A stretch of 64,000 nucleotides of DNA from Rhizohabitans arisaemae (GTDB lineage Bacteria; Actinomycetota; Actinomycetes; Streptosporangiales; Streptosporangiaceae). The notes below the pieces were generated by a model. The model was not told the DNA's origin, ran no database searches, and worked only from the letters and a program-made list of their open reading frames with translations. Position numbers and translations under genes: made by a program. Where the stretch lies: assembly GCF_025996515.1 (NCBI RefSeq), contig NZ_BLRH01000029.1, forward strand, positions 558,001-622,000. The letters are read 5' to 3'. Shown here one piece after another: positions 8,493 through 19,299 of this stretch (the first letter of the stretch is position 1; each line of letters opens with the position of its first letter).

Positions 8493-9656
8493 ATGGCGCG
8501 CTTCGCAGACGGCATCGCCGTCGGACTGGATCTGGTTGACGCCGCTCAGTCGGCGGTCCACCAGGCCATCGCCGGGCTGTCCGGTCCGCCGGATCTGGTC
8601 TGCTTCTTCATCTGCGGAGACGATCCCGACATGATCGCGCGCGCGGGTGAGCGTGCCATGGCCTCCGCCGGCGGCGCCGTGGTGATCGGATGCAGCGCGA
8701 CCGGCGTGATCGGCGGCGGGAAGGGGATCGAGCTGACACCGGCGGTGAGCGCGTGGGCGGCCACCATCCCCGGCGGCCGGGCCTCGGTGTTCAGCCTGGA
8801 GACCCTCCGCGCCGCGGATCGGTTCGTCGTCGTCGGCCTCCCCGAACGGCAGCCCGACGACCGGGTCGCCGTGATCCTCGCCGATCCGTACAGCTTTCCC
8901 GCCGACGCCTTCGTCGAGCGCTCGGAGGAGGTGCTCGGCGACCTGCCGCTCGTCGGCGGGCTCGCCAACGGGCTGCTCGGCCGGGGCTCGGTCCGCCTGT
9001 TCGCGGGCGACAAGGTGTACGCCGAGGGCGCGGTCGGCGTGCTGATCGGCGGGGACGTCGACGTCGCCACGATGGTCAGCCAGGGATGCCGCCCCATCGG
9101 CCCGAGCATGGTGGTCACCGGGGTCGAGGAGAACATGCTGCTCGAACTGGCCGGTCAGCCCGCACTCGCCCGCCTGGAGGAGATCGTGAGCGGGCTGGGG
9201 GAGGCCGACCGCGAACTCGTCGCCTCCGGGCTGCAGATCGGTGTGGCCATGGACGAGTACGCCGAACGCCACGAACGCGGGGATTTCCTCATCCGCGGCG
9301 TGCTCGGCATCGACCCCGACCGGGAGGCCGTGGCGATCGGCGACGTGGTCGAGATCGGGCAGACCGTGCGCTTCCAGGTCCGGGACGCGACGAGCGCCAA
9401 CGACGACTTCAACGACCTCCTCGCCGCGCATGTGGCCGGGCTCGGCCCGGTCGAGGGGGCCCTGCTCTTCTGCTGCAACGGGCGGGGGGCGGCGATGTTC
9501 GACGGATCCGACCACGACGTCCTGGCGGTGCGCGGCGTGCTCGGCCCCATCGGGGTGGCCGGGTTCTTCGCGGCGGGTGAGATCGGCCCGGTGGCCGGGC
9601 ACAACCACGTGCACGGCTTCAGCGCGTCGGTGCTCACCTTTGGCAGAGGCCGGTGA
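8493..9656 (+). CDS. FIST domain sensor protein (FIST_N + FIST_C)
   Basis: A 387-residue protein covering both FIST modules and little else. The N-terminal FIST half (about 20-225) contains VVIGCSATGVIGGG and PLVGGLANG; the C-terminal half (about 235-375) contains the typical CNGRGAAMF and GVAGFFAAGEIGP. FIST modules are proposed ligand sensors, possibly for amino acids, usually attached to signalling outputs. Here no output domain is fused. The stop overlaps the GTG start of the ROK kinase gene, so the two are translationally coupled. GACAAT lies seven bases before the ATG and no Shine-Dalgarno is seen, suggesting leaderless initiation. Confidence 0.9.
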   Translation: MARFADGIAVGLDLVDAAQSAVHQAIAGLSGPPDLVCFFICGDDPDMIARAGERAMASAGGAVVIGCSATGVIGGGKGIELTPAVSAWAATIPGGRASVFSLETLRAADRFVVVGLPERQPDDRVAVILADPYSFPADAFVERSEEVLGDLPLVGGLANGLLGRGSVRLFAGDKVYAEGAVGVLIGGDVDVATMVSQGCRPIGPSMVVTGVEENMLLELAGQPALARLEEIVSGLGEADRELVASGLQIGVAMDEYAERHERGDFLIRGVLGIDPDREAVAIGDVVEIGQTVRFQVRDATSANDDFNDLLAAHVAGLGPVEGALLFCCNGRGAAMFDGSDHDVLAVRGVLGPIGVAGFFAAGEIGPVAGHNHVHGFSASVLTFGRGR

Positions 9657-10597
9657 GCGTTCTTGCGATCGACATCGGCGGTACCAAGCTCGCCCTCGCC
9701 GTGGTCGACTCCGGCGGCCGGCTGACCACCTCCGTCCGGATCCCCACCCCGCACGGCGACGACGTCGAGGCGGAGACGATCTGGCGGACGCTCGTGACCA
9801 TGGTGGACCGGGTGCTGCACTCGGCCGGGATCTTGTCCGGCGAGCTGGTCGGGGTGGGCGTCGGCTGCGGCGGCCCGATGAGCTGGCCGAGCGGTGAGGT
9901 GTCGCCGCTCAACATCCCCGCCTGGCGCGGGTTCCCGCTCCGGGATCGGCTGGTCAAACGGTTTCCCGGAGTTCCGGTACGGCTGCACAACGACGCGATC
10001 TGCGTGGCGGTGGGGGAGCACTGGCGTGGCGCCGGCCGGGGCTGGGACAACGTGCTCGGCATGGTGGTCTCCACCGGGGTGGGCGGCGGCCTGATCCTCG
10101 GCGGCCACCTGGTGGACGGGGCGAGCGGGAACGCCGGTCACATCGGTCACGTCGTGGTGGACCCCGAGGGCCCCATGTGCAAGTGCGGCGGGCGGGGCTG
10201 TCTGGAGGCGATCGCCCGTGGCCCTGCGCTCGCCGAGTGGGCCGTGGCGCAGGGCTGGCAGGGATCGGGCGAGCCGACCGCGGTGAACCTGGCGGCGGAC
10301 GCGGCCCGGGGGCACCCGGTGGCCTGTGCCGCGATGCGCAGGGCAGGCCGGGCCCTCGGCATCGCCATCGCCTCGGCCACCCACCTGTGCGACCTGGACG
10401 TGGTCTGCCTCGGCGGGGGGCTCTCCCAGGCCGGGCCGCTCCTGTTCGATCCGCTGGAGGAGGCGTTCCGGGCGCACGCCCGGATGGACTTCGCCAGGGA
10501 GGTACGGGTGGTGCCCGCCGCGCTCGGTCAGGACGCGGGGATGGTCGGTGCGGCCGCCTTGGTACTCGCGGGGGAGCGGTACTGGAGTGCCGGCTAG
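9653..10597 (+). CDS. ROK family sugar kinase (glucokinase-like)
   Basis: A 314-residue ROK protein with no N-terminal HTH, so a kinase rather than a repressor. It has the phosphate loop DIGGTKLA near the start, the substrate motif LHNDAICVAVGEHW, the ROK His-zinc signature GHIGHV, and the zinc cysteines in CKCGGRGCLEAIARG. A second glycine-rich stretch (LGGGLSQAG) completes the ATP site. Substrate is probably glucose or another hexose; ATP versus polyphosphate use cannot be decided. The GTG overlaps the preceding FIST stop by four bases. Confidence 0.9.
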   Translation: MSVLAIDIGGTKLALAVVDSGGRLTTSVRIPTPHGDDVEAETIWRTLVTMVDRVLHSAGILSGELVGVGVGCGGPMSWPSGEVSPLNIPAWRGFPLRDRLVKRFPGVPVRLHNDAICVAVGEHWRGAGRGWDNVLGMVVSTGVGGGLILGGHLVDGASGNAGHIGHVVVDPEGPMCKCGGRGCLEAIARGPALAEWAVAQGWQGSGEPTAVNLAADAARGHPVACAAMRRAGRALGIAIASATHLCDLDVVCLGGGLSQAGPLLFDPLEEAFRAHARMDFAREVRVVPAALGQDAGMVGAAALVLAGERYWSAG

Positions 10598-10644
10598 CGT
10601 ATTAGTCGGCTAAGTCCCTTAACTCTCCCCTATAGTGCGGCTTC

Positions 10645-12102
10645 GTGAAGCTTGCCGGGCTGAGAGCTCCCACACCCCACACCCTGTTGATCGTTGTGGC
10701 ACTCGGCTACGGCGCGCTCGTCGCCCTCCACGCCTTCCACGCCGTCACCCTCACCTGGGACGAGGTCGTCTACGCCAGCCAGGTCGTGACCGGGGCGGAG
10801 CCGGCGGACATGTCGGCCCCCAGGGCCTGGGGGATGCCGCTGCTCCTGGCCCCCGTCGGCTTCTTCACCGACGCCGTTCCGGTCATCCGCGCCTACCTCA
10901 CCGTCCTCGCCGTGGCCGGGCTCTACCTCGCCTTCCGGCCGTGGTTGCGGATCGGCCCGCGGTATCTCGCGCCCGTCGCGGCCTTCCTGTTCTGCACGCT
11001 GTGGACGACCGTCCTGTTCGGCGCCATGGCCTACCCCAACGTCTGGCTCGCCTTCGCGCTCACCGCGGGCGTCGGCTACTTCTGCCGGATGGCCGGGGGT
11101 GAGGCGGGTGTCCGGCCCTGGGCGGGCGCGGCCCTCGCGTTCGCCCTGGCGTCGCTGCTCCGCCCCACCGACAGCGCGGCTGTGGCGATCCCGCTGCTGC
11201 TCGCGCCCCTGCTGCCGAGCGTGTTCGGCGGCCGACCGGCCCGGACGCCGGTGTGGTCGCGGCCCGCCTGGACACCGCCCGCCGCGGTGGCGGCGGGTCT
11301 GGGGATCGGCTGGGGCGCCTGGACGGTGGAGGCGTTCTGGCGGTTCGGCGGGCCCGTCGCCCGGCTCAGGGCCGGAGCCGAGGTCAACGAGCCCGGGATG
11401 GGATTCAGCCTGCTCCGGCACCTGGAGGCCGTGGACGGCTCCTACCTGCTGTGCCGCCCGATCAAGAACTGCGCGGACATCCACTGGTTCGAGGTCGGCT
11501 GGTGGCTGCTGCTCCTCCCCGTGGCGGCGGCCGGTCTCGCCGTGGCGCGGACCCGGGGGCCGTACCTGCTGATCTTCGCCTCGACGGCCGCCTTCACCCT
11601 GCCCTACCTGCTGCTCTTCACCTACGCCAACTCCCGCTTCCTCCAGCCCGCCTACGCGCTGCTGATGCTCCCGGTGGCCGGAGTCCTGATCGCGGGGATC
11701 CGGCGGCACAGGTACGCGGTCGTCCCCATCGCGCTCGTGCTCGCCGTCCACTCCTACGCGCAGAGCCTCAGCTTCGACCGGACCCTCACCCGGCATGTGA
11801 ACAACACCCTGGTCCAGCGGACCTCGGCGGACTTCCTCCGCGACGAGCTGGGGGTGGCACCGCGGTGCGCGCTCTTCGGCCCGGGGGCGATCGAGCTCGC
11901 CTACCTCACCGGCTGCCGATCCGCCTGGACCCCCACCAACCCCACGGTGAACGAGCCCCGGATCCGCGCGGCCCGGGCGGCGGGTGAGCGGGTGGTGCTG
12001 CTGGTCAGAGCGGTGGACAGGGTTCCTTCGGAGATCCCGCGGTGGCGGCTGGCCAAGCTTCCCGGAAAACGCGACACCTACGCCTACATCATTGATCGAT
12101 AG
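10645..12102 (+). CDS. GT-C-type polytopic membrane glycosyltransferase-like protein
   Basis: A 485-residue membrane protein with about nine to ten hydrophobic helices. An acidic motif (TWDEVVYAS, about residues 38-46) sits in the first outer loop, where lipid-linked-sugar-dependent GT-C enzymes such as Dol-P-mannose:protein mannosyltransferases keep their catalytic Asp/Glu. A soluble C-terminal stretch (about 385-485) follows the last helix. It probably transfers a sugar from a polyprenyl phosphate outside the membrane; donor and acceptor are unknown. TATAGT ends eight bases before the GTG start, fitting a leaderless message. The next gene begins 15 bases downstream. Confidence 0.75.
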   Translation: MKLAGLRAPTPHTLLIVVALGYGALVALHAFHAVTLTWDEVVYASQVVTGAEPADMSAPRAWGMPLLLAPVGFFTDAVPVIRAYLTVLAVAGLYLAFRPWLRIGPRYLAPVAAFLFCTLWTTVLFGAMAYPNVWLAFALTAGVGYFCRMAGGEAGVRPWAGAALAFALASLLRPTDSAAVAIPLLLAPLLPSVFGGRPARTPVWSRPAWTPPAAVAAGLGIGWGAWTVEAFWRFGGPVARLRAGAEVNEPGMGFSLLRHLEAVDGSYLLCRPIKNCADIHWFEVGWWLLLLPVAAAGLAVARTRGPYLLIFASTAAFTLPYLLLFTYANSRFLQPAYALLMLPVAGVLIAGIRRHRYAVVPIALVLAVHSYAQSLSFDRTLTRHVNNTLVQRTSADFLRDELGVAPRCALFGPGAIELAYLTGCRSAWTPTNPTVNEPRIRAARAAGERVVLLVRAVDRVPSEIPRWRLAKLPGKRDTYAYIIDR

Positions 12103-12117
12103 ACTTTCTGTGACAGA

Positions 12118-12891
12118 GTGGTCACGGTGAGCACTCTGCTGGCCGGTGCGGCCGTCGCCCTCGGGGCGCTGATGTCCGCCACCCCCGTGGTCCCGCAGGA
12201 CGGAGACCCCGGGCCGTACCACGGTTCGTATTCGTACGCCTCGGCGCCGACCTTCCGGATCTTCGCCACCCGGGTGGGGCTCGTCGGCCAGCGGACGGCA
12301 AACGGCTACCGCATCCGGTACCGGGACCACTTCGTCGCGCTCCCGTCCCGCCGGGGGCTCTCGGTTCCCGGAAACCGGGACCGGGCGGTACGGGTCTGCA
12401 ACGGGGAGCTCTGCGCGTACGTTCCGGTCATGGACGTGGGGCCTTGGAACACCCGGGACGACTACTGGAACTACGACAGACGTTCGTGGCGGGACCTGGG
12501 CCGGGGCGTCCCGCAGGCGCAGGCCGCCTACTTCTCCCGCCACAACGACGGGCGGGACGAGCGCGGCCGGCGGGTCCGGAACCCGGCCGGGATCGACCTC
12601 GGCGACGGCACGTTCTGGGACGGGCTGGGGATGCGCAGGAACAGCTGGGTCCGGGTCACCTTCCTGTGGCTCGGCAGCCGGATCAACCCGGCCCGGGTCA
12701 ACGGCGGCTCGGGGCGGGCGATCACCGTCTGGTCGAGCCCGGGTCGCGGCCGGCAGGTCGGCGTGGCGGCCGACCACGTCCTGCTGGACGTGCTCTGCAA
12801 GACGAACAACTGGTATCGGATCGCCTACCGGAACTGGGTGCCGAGGTATCAGATGAGCGGTGGGGAGAGCGCCCGCAGATGCCGTCGCTGA
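12118..12891 (+). CDS. Secreted protein with C-terminal SH3-like segment
   Basis: A 257-residue protein with a weak signal peptide (TLLAGAAVALGALMSATPV). Residues 70-190 carry a Trp/Tyr-rich core including YVPVMDVGPWNTRDDYW, in which the Asp-Val-Gly-Pro segment recalls the double-psi beta-barrel core of RlpA or expansin-like wall proteins. The last 70 residues (ITVWSSPGRGRQVG, ending WYRIAYRNWV) resemble an SH3-type wall-binding module. A role at the cell wall is inferred; no catalytic residue can be named with confidence. It may be cotranscribed with the membrane glycosyltransferase-like gene upstream. The GTG start is uncertain by a few codons. Confidence 0.7.
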   Translation: MVTVSTLLAGAAVALGALMSATPVVPQDGDPGPYHGSYSYASAPTFRIFATRVGLVGQRTANGYRIRYRDHFVALPSRRGLSVPGNRDRAVRVCNGELCAYVPVMDVGPWNTRDDYWNYDRRSWRDLGRGVPQAQAAYFSRHNDGRDERGRRVRNPAGIDLGDGTFWDGLGMRRNSWVRVTFLWLGSRINPARVNGGSGRAITVWSSPGRGRQVGVAADHVLLDVLCKTNNWYRIAYRNWVPRYQMSGGESARRCRR

Positions 12892-12949
12892 CGCCGTGCC
12901 GGCCATGCGGCAGGGGGATCGGGAGGCGGCCGGGTGGGAGGATACGGGC

Positions 12950-14164
12950 ATGGCCCCGCATCCTGTGACGTACGACGATGTCGTCAACGCCCGTAAGTTG
13001 CTGTCGTCGGTGATCCTGCCGACCCCGGTGCTCCACTCCCGCGTCCTGTCGGAGTCGGTCGGCGGGCCGGTCCACCTGAAGTGCGAGAACATCCAGCGGG
13101 CGGGCTCGTTCAAGATCCGGGGAGCCTATGTGCGGATCGCCGGGCTGACGGAGCGGGAACGGGAGCGGGGCGTCGTGGCGGCCTCGGCGGGCAACCACGC
13201 CCAGGGGGTGGCCCTGGCGGCCGGGCTGCTCGGCACCAAGGCCACCGTGTTCATGCCCCAGGGGGCGCCGCTGCCCAAGGTGGCCGCGACCCGCTCCTAC
13301 GGTGCCGATGTGATCTCCACCGGGGAGACGGTGGACGACGCGCTCGCCGCCGCGCAGGACTGGGCGGAGCAGACCGGCGCGGTCTTCATCCACCCCTTCG
13401 ACCACCCCGACATCGTGGCCGGCCAGGGCACGATCGGGCTGGAGATCGTGGAGCAGCTGCCGGAGGTCGGCACGATCGTGGTGGCGATCGGCGGCGGTGG
13501 CCTGGCGGCCGGGGTGGCGCTCGCCGCCAAGACCCTGCGACCCGGGGTCCGGATCGTCGGGGTGCAGGCGGAACGGGCGGCGGCCTACCCCGCGTCCCTC
13601 GCCTCGGGGCACCCGGTGCTGGTGGAGCCGTCGTCCACGATGGCCGACGGGATCGCGGTCGGCAAGCCGGGCAGCCTGCCGTTCGAGCTGATCAACTATC
13701 TGGTGGACAGCGTGATCACGGTCTCCGAGGAGTCCCTCTCCCGGGCCCTGCTGCTCTGCCTTGAGCGATCCAAGCTGCTGGTGGAACCGGCCGGGGTGGC
13801 CGGGGTGGCGGCGTTGCTCGACCACCCGCACGCCTTCGAGCCGCCGGTGGTCGCCGTGCTGTCCGGCGGGAACATCGACCCGCTGCTGCTGGCCAAGGTG
13901 CTGCGGCACGGCCTGGCCGCGGCCGGGCGGTACCTCGCCTTCCGGATCCGGCTCTCGGACCGTCCTGGCGCGCTCGCCACGCTGCTCAGGGAGCTCGCCG
14001 CACTCGGGGCGAACGTCTTGGACGTGGTGCACGAGCGGATGGCGGCCCGGCTCCACCTGGACGAGGTCGAGGTCCTCCTCCAGGTGGAGACCAAGGGCCC
14101 CACCCACAGCGACGAGATGCTCAACGCCCTCCGCCGGAGCGGCTACACGCTGATCTTCGGATGA
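12950..14164 (+). CDS. ilvA: Threonine ammonia-lyase, biosynthetic type with ACT domain
   Basis: A fold-type II PLP enzyme of 404 residues that deaminates threonine to 2-oxobutanoate, the first step of isoleucine synthesis. The PLP lysine is K55 in SFKIRGAY, the phosphate-binding glycine loop is GGGGLAAG, and SAGNHAQG is the family's third signature. A single C-terminal ACT-like domain (about 325-404) matches the shorter TdcB/IlvA forms of Gram-positives. The ATG was chosen by homology. It converges with the M1 peptidase gene, the two stops being only 16 bases apart. Confidence 0.93.
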   Translation: MAPHPVTYDDVVNARKLLSSVILPTPVLHSRVLSESVGGPVHLKCENIQRAGSFKIRGAYVRIAGLTERERERGVVAASAGNHAQGVALAAGLLGTKATVFMPQGAPLPKVAATRSYGADVISTGETVDDALAAAQDWAEQTGAVFIHPFDHPDIVAGQGTIGLEIVEQLPEVGTIVVAIGGGGLAAGVALAAKTLRPGVRIVGVQAERAAAYPASLASGHPVLVEPSSTMADGIAVGKPGSLPFELINYLVDSVITVSEESLSRALLLCLERSKLLVEPAGVAGVAALLDHPHAFEPPVVAVLSGGNIDPLLLAKVLRHGLAAAGRYLAFRIRLSDRPGALATLLRELAALGANVLDVVHERMAARLHLDEVEVLLQVETKGPTHSDEMLNALRRSGYTLIFG

Positions 14165-14180
14165 GTGGGAAACACGGGAA

Positions 14181-15575
14181 TCAGGGGCGGGCGGGTTTGC
14201 CGGAGGTGTACAGCCAGGCGGTGAACAGGGCGTCGAGCTCCTTCCCCGAGACCTTCTCGGCCAAGGCGAGCAGGTCGGCGGTACTCGCGGTGCGGTGTCT
14301 GAACTCGGCCGCCCACCTCTTGAGCAGCGTGAAGAAGCGCTCGTCCCCGATGGTCTGCCGGAGCGCGTGCAGCGTCATGGCTCCCCGGCTGTAGACCGCA
14401 CCGGTGAACAGGTCGTCGCGGCCCGGGTCGCCGGGCGGCCGCCGCCAGAGCGGATCGGTGTCCGGCCTGGCGTGGATCCGATCGAAGCGGGCCTGGGCGC
14501 TGTCACCGCCGTGCTGCTCGGACCAGAGCCACTCGGCGTAGGTGGCGAATCCTTCGTTCAGCCAGATCTCCCGCCAGGTGGCGGGTGAGACGCTGTTGCC
14601 GTACCACTGGTGCGCCATCTCGTGGACGATCAGCGACGTGGACGGCAGCCGGCCGTCGTAGATCGGGCGGGTCTGGGTCTCCAGGGCGTAGCCGACCCCC
14701 ACCTTGTCGACGATCCCGCCGATGGAGGAGAACGGGTACCGGCCGAAGAGCCCGGCCGCCCAATCCGTCACGGTGGCCGTGGTCTGGTGCAACCCCCCGT
14801 CGGTCGCGCTCACCTTGGGATCGATCGCGGTGATGTTGAGCAGGGACTTGGTACGGCTCCGCTCGACGGTGAACTCCCCGATCGCGACGGTCACCAGATA
14901 GCTCGCCGTCGGCTCGCGGGAGACCCACGTGGAGGTGGTGCGGCCGCCCCGCGAGACGGCCCGGCCGAGCGGTTCACCGCTCGCCAGCGCGGTGACCCCG
15001 TCGGGGACGGTGAGCCTGATGCTGTACGAGGCCTTGTCGGTGGGATGGTCGTTCACCGGATACCAGGAGCGGGCCCCGTCCGGCTCGGAGAGGACGGCCG
15101 CGCCGTCGTCGGTCGGCACCCAGCCGTACACGCCCAGCGCTGGGTCGTCGATGGCCTGCGGGCTCCCCGCGTAGGACACCTCCACCAGGAACGGCACCCG
15201 CTTGCGCAGGGCGGAGCGCGGACTGATCACCAGTTCCCCGCCCTCGTGGACGTACGGCGCGCGCCGGCCGTTCACCGAGACCGAGGTGATCGGCGGTCCC
15301 TGGTAGTCGAGGTTGAAGCGGGAGAGGTTCTCGGTCGCCTTGGCGAGGATGCGGGCGGTGGCCTTCAGCTGCCGGGTGGCCGGGGTGTAGTCGAGGTCGA
15401 GATCGTAGTGGACGACGTCGTACCCGCCGTTTCCGGCGAGCGGGAGGTAGGGGTCGCCGACCCCGGAGGCCCCGGGGACGGCGTCGGGCGGCCCCGCGGA
15501 GGCGTCCGCGGCGGCCGGGGCGAGCAGGAGGGAACCGATGAGAGCCGTGATCAGTAGTGGTCGGGTTCGTCGCAT
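14181..15575 (-). CDS. Secreted M1 family zinc metallopeptidase, copy 1
   Basis: A secreted aminopeptidase-like protein of about 464 residues. A signal peptide (LLITALIGSLLLAPAAADA) precedes the M1 N-terminal beta-saddle domain (about 45-235) and the gluzincin catalytic domain. Zinc ligands are HEMAH and the downstream Glu of WLNEGFAT, the normal HExxH-18-E spacing. The C-terminal helical domain of large M1 enzymes is mostly missing, as in the other short actinobacterial members. A canonical GAMEN exopeptidase motif is not visible; the equivalent stretch reads GYALETQTRP. The ATG beginning MRRTRP is preferred because GGAG lies eight bases before it. The paralogue upstream follows the same plan. 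Confidence 0.9.
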   Translation of the reverse strand: MRRTRPLLITALIGSLLLAPAAADASAGPPDAVPGASGVGDPYLPLAGNGGYDVVHYDLDLDYTPATRQLKATARILAKATENLSRFNLDYQGPPITSVSVNGRRAPYVHEGGELVISPRSALRKRVPFLVEVSYAGSPQAIDDPALGVYGWVPTDDGAAVLSEPDGARSWYPVNDHPTDKASYSIRLTVPDGVTALASGEPLGRAVSRGGRTTSTWVSREPTASYLVTVAIGEFTVERSRTKSLLNITAIDPKVSATDGGLHQTTATVTDWAAGLFGRYPFSSIGGIVDKVGVGYALETQTRPIYDGRLPSTSLIVHEMAHQWYGNSVSPATWREIWLNEGFATYAEWLWSEQHGGDSAQARFDRIHARPDTDPLWRRPPGDPGRDDLFTGAVYSRGAMTLHALRQTIGDERFFTLLKRWAAEFRHRTASTADLLALAEKVSGKELDALFTAWLYTSGKPARP

Positions 15576-15636
15576 TGCCATGGCTCCGTTTTCGACGTGC
15601 ACTTGATCGTCGAAGTTATCACCGGCACCGCCGCCG

Positions 15637-17103
15637 TCACCGGGTGAGCGGCTTGGGTTTCCTGGTTCCGTAGAGCCACTCGCCGAAGAGGTCGTCGAGC
15701 TGGAGCGAGGACATCCGCTCGGCCAGTTCGATGAACTGCTCCGTGGAGACCGAACCGTACCGGTGGTCGTGCGCCCAGGTCTTGAGGAGGTCGAAGAAGG
15801 TCCTGTCCCCGACCTTCTTGCGCAGGGCGTGCAGCGTCATCGCGCCGCGCACGTACACCGAGGTGTTGAAGAGGTCCTTCGCCCTGGCCTTGCCGGGTGG
15901 GTAGGACCAGATCGGGGACTTCTCGTCCTGGGCCTTGTAGGCGGAGTCGAAGAGCTCCTGCGCCGTGCCCTTCCCGCGGTGCTCGCTCCACAGCCACTCG
16001 GAGTAGGTGGCGAATCCCTCGTTCAGCCAGAGGTCCTTCCACCGGGCGATGCTGACGCTGTTGCCGAACCACTGGTGCGCCAGCTCGTGGGCGACGATGC
16101 CCTCGTCGGGGCTGAAGCCCCCGTACATCGGCTTGGTCTGGTTCTCCAGCGCGTATCCCGCGTCGAAGTCGTCGACCACGGCGCCGGTCGAGGAGAACGG
16201 GTAGGGGCCGAAGACCGTCGTCCAGTAGTCGGTGATCTGGCCGTTGACCCGGTGGAGCCGTTGGAGGTCGTCCCGGTAGGCGGGGTCGACGGCGGCGATG
16301 TTGGGGATGCCGGACTTGGTCTTCCCGGTGAGGGTCTCGAACTTGCCCAGGGTCATCGTGGCGAGGTAGGTGGCCATGGGGTGCCTCTCCCGCCAGGTGA
16401 AGACGGTCTTGTTCCCCTCGGTGCGGGGTGCCCCCTCCATCTCGCCGTTGGCCAGTGCGGTCAGGCCTCGCGGCACGGAGATCGTGAAGTCGAAGGTCGC
16501 CTTGTCGGACGGGTGGTCGTTGCCCGGGAACCAGGTCTTCGCTCCGTTCGGCTGGCAGGTGACGAACGCCCCGTCCTTGGTGGGAATGAACCCGTAAGTC
16601 CCGAGATTTGAGGAGTTGCGAACGGGCTGGGGCCGCCCCTTGTAATCCACCTTGACGGTGAACTCCGCCGAGTTCTTGAGCAGGGATTTCGGGGTGACGA
16701 TCAGCTCGGTGCCCGCACGGTCGAAGGAGGCCTCCACGTTGTCGACGGTCACCTTGCGCACGTCGAAGCCGGACAGGTCGAGGTTGAAGCGGGACAGGTT
16801 CTGCAGGGCGAGCGCCCGGATCGTCGCCTCGCCCGTGAGGTGGACGCGCTCCGGGTCGTAGTCGAGCCGGAGCGAGTAGTGCTTGACGTCGTAACCGCCG
16901 TTGCCGTCCTTGGGGAAGTCGGTGTCGCCGATCCCCTCCGCGCCCGCGGTGCCGACGTCGGCGAGCCGGGCCGACGCGGGAGGCGTGGGCACGGTGTCGG
17001 CGGGGGAGGGAGAGCAGCCGACGGCGGACACCCCCACGAGCACACCGGTGAACAGAGCCGGGAGACGGCCGGACCGGGTCGTGCGAGACCGGTGAGCGGT
17101 CAT
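15637..17103 (-). CDS. M1 family zinc metallopeptidase, putative lipoprotein, copy 2
   Basis: A 488-residue paralogue of the next gene downstream. The signal sequence ends in a lipobox-like GVSAVGC (Cys about residue 26), so it is probably a membrane-attached lipoprotein, unlike its freely secreted twin. Zinc motif HELAHQW and WLNEGFAT are intact, and YALENQTKP sits at the substrate-recognition position. The ATG beginning MTAHRSR was chosen because AAAGGGGG precedes it and the signal peptide starts there. The two genes are separated by about 60 bases and are probably cotranscribed, giving one anchored and one released enzyme. Confidence 0.9.
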   Translation of the reverse strand: MTAHRSRTTRSGRLPALFTGVLVGVSAVGCSPSPADTVPTPPASARLADVGTAGAEGIGDTDFPKDGNGGYDVKHYSLRLDYDPERVHLTGEATIRALALQNLSRFNLDLSGFDVRKVTVDNVEASFDRAGTELIVTPKSLLKNSAEFTVKVDYKGRPQPVRNSSNLGTYGFIPTKDGAFVTCQPNGAKTWFPGNDHPSDKATFDFTISVPRGLTALANGEMEGAPRTEGNKTVFTWRERHPMATYLATMTLGKFETLTGKTKSGIPNIAAVDPAYRDDLQRLHRVNGQITDYWTTVFGPYPFSSTGAVVDDFDAGYALENQTKPMYGGFSPDEGIVAHELAHQWFGNSVSIARWKDLWLNEGFATYSEWLWSEHRGKGTAQELFDSAYKAQDEKSPIWSYPPGKARAKDLFNTSVYVRGAMTLHALRKKVGDRTFFDLLKTWAHDHRYGSVSTEQFIELAERMSSLQLDDLFGEWLYGTRKPKPLTR

Positions 17104-17183
17104 GGGTGAGAGGCCCCCTTTCACGGTGTTGACGCCTCCCACCTCGTGGTCGGGCGACCGGCACAGCGTAGTCGACACATCGC

Positions 17184-17894
17184 TCACCGCACTTGGGTAT
17201 CCGCCACCAGGGTCCGCGCGACTTTGTCGTGCAGGGCCTGCTTGCGCGGATCGAAGAGGATCCAGGCGACGTCGATGATCGAGATGCAGCACACCAGGCT
17301 CAGCAGGATCGAGAAGGCGATCCTCCCGGCGGCCTGACCGCTGCTGATCTTGCCGCCGTCGACCTCCCGGACGACCCGCATGCCGAACACGCGCTTGCCC
17401 GGCGTCTGGCCGTTCCAGTACGCGTGGAAAAGCCAGTAGTACAGGAAGACGATGGCCATCGCCGCCAGCCAGGATCCGGTGCTGACCCGCTCGAAATGCC
17501 AGCTCCCGGTCTTCATGTCGAAGGCGTTGCCCGCCCCCGTCCTGAGCGTGAAGGGCGAGGCGATGACGTTCACGATCACGCCGTCGAGGATTCCGGCGAA
17601 CAGACGTCGCCAGCGGCCCGCCAGCCTGACCCCCTCGGGCACCCCGCGGTGGCCGTACGGCGTTCCGCCGTAGGGCGGCGCCGAGTAGAGGGGCGGCGGT
17701 GGGTACCCCTCGTGCGGCGGCGGTGTTTCGTGGGACGGCCGTCCGTACGGGGGCTGCTCTTCACGGGGTGCCGGCCCGGACGGCGGTTGCCCGTACGGCT
17801 CCCGCGGGGCCGGTTCGGCCGGCGGGATCGGCGCGGTCGGCTCCGGCTCGTCTGGCGGCTGCCCGGGGCCGGGCGGCTCGTGCGGTGGTTGCAT
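17184..17894 (-). CDS. RDD family membrane protein with Pro-rich N-terminus
   Basis: A 236-residue protein. Residues 1-85 are a Pro/Gly/Tyr-rich disordered cytoplasmic tail with repeated YGxPP-like units. The RDD domain follows: the opening Arg in LAGRWRRLFAGILDGVIVN with its Asp, a middle helix (AMAIVFLYYWLFHAYW), the signature GQTPGKRVFGMRVV, and a last helix ending with WILFDPRKQALHDK. Function of RDD proteins is mostly unknown; some are linked to ion exchange. The ATG beginning MQPPHEPP was preferred over an upstream in-frame Met because the disordered tail starts there. Confidence 0.85.
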   Translation of the reverse strand: MQPPHEPPGPGQPPDEPEPTAPIPPAEPAPREPYGQPPSGPAPREEQPPYGRPSHETPPPHEGYPPPPLYSAPPYGGTPYGHRGVPEGVRLAGRWRRLFAGILDGVIVNVIASPFTLRTGAGNAFDMKTGSWHFERVSTGSWLAAMAIVFLYYWLFHAYWNGQTPGKRVFGMRVVREVDGGKISSGQAAGRIAFSILLSLVCCISIIDVAWILFDPRKQALHDKVARTLVADTQVR

Positions 17895-18003
17895 GGGGCA
17901 ATGCTCAACCGGTGACGGTCTTGAGATCATCAAGACTCGCCTGTCCGCCGGTGAAGAGCTTGTCCGGATTGTCGCCAACTATGGCAGTAGCGATGAATGC
18001 CGA

Positions 18004-18049
18004 GGCTCATCGGTCCTTGAGAGCAGAAGCGACATAGGACCGATGAGCC
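18004..18049 (-). terminator. Hairpin terminator after hppD
   Basis: Perfect 14-base arms (GGCTCATCGGTCCT and its complement) enclose an 18-base loop, 14 bases beyond the hppD stop in its direction of transcription. There is no T tract. The position between hppD and the RDD gene fits a terminator. Confidence 0.75.
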
Positions 18050-18062
18050 ATGGTTTAGGGGA

Positions 18063-19220
<1,158 letters not shown>

Positions 19221-19253
19221 CTAGATTTCCTGCGCAACAGAGCTGTGAATCGC

Positions 19254-19268
19254 TAGACAATTTGTCTA
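19254..19268. promoter_or_regulatory. Inverted repeat, probable Lrp-type operator
   Basis: Perfect palindrome TAGACAA-T-TTGTCTA, 15 bases, in the 178-base gap between hppD and the divergent Lrp regulator. Lrp/AsnC proteins bind 15-base palindromes of this kind. Its position 82 bases before hppD and 83 before the regulator suits control of both. Confidence 0.7.
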
Positions 19269-19299
19269 CTCTGAGGGGAAGTGGTGCCGCGTTTGCTGC

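Noticed and set aside
10630-13113. 827-codon minus-strand frame
   Set aside because: Antisense to the membrane glycosyltransferase-like and secreted-protein genes. Pro/Arg/Gly/His-rich with no domain or signal.
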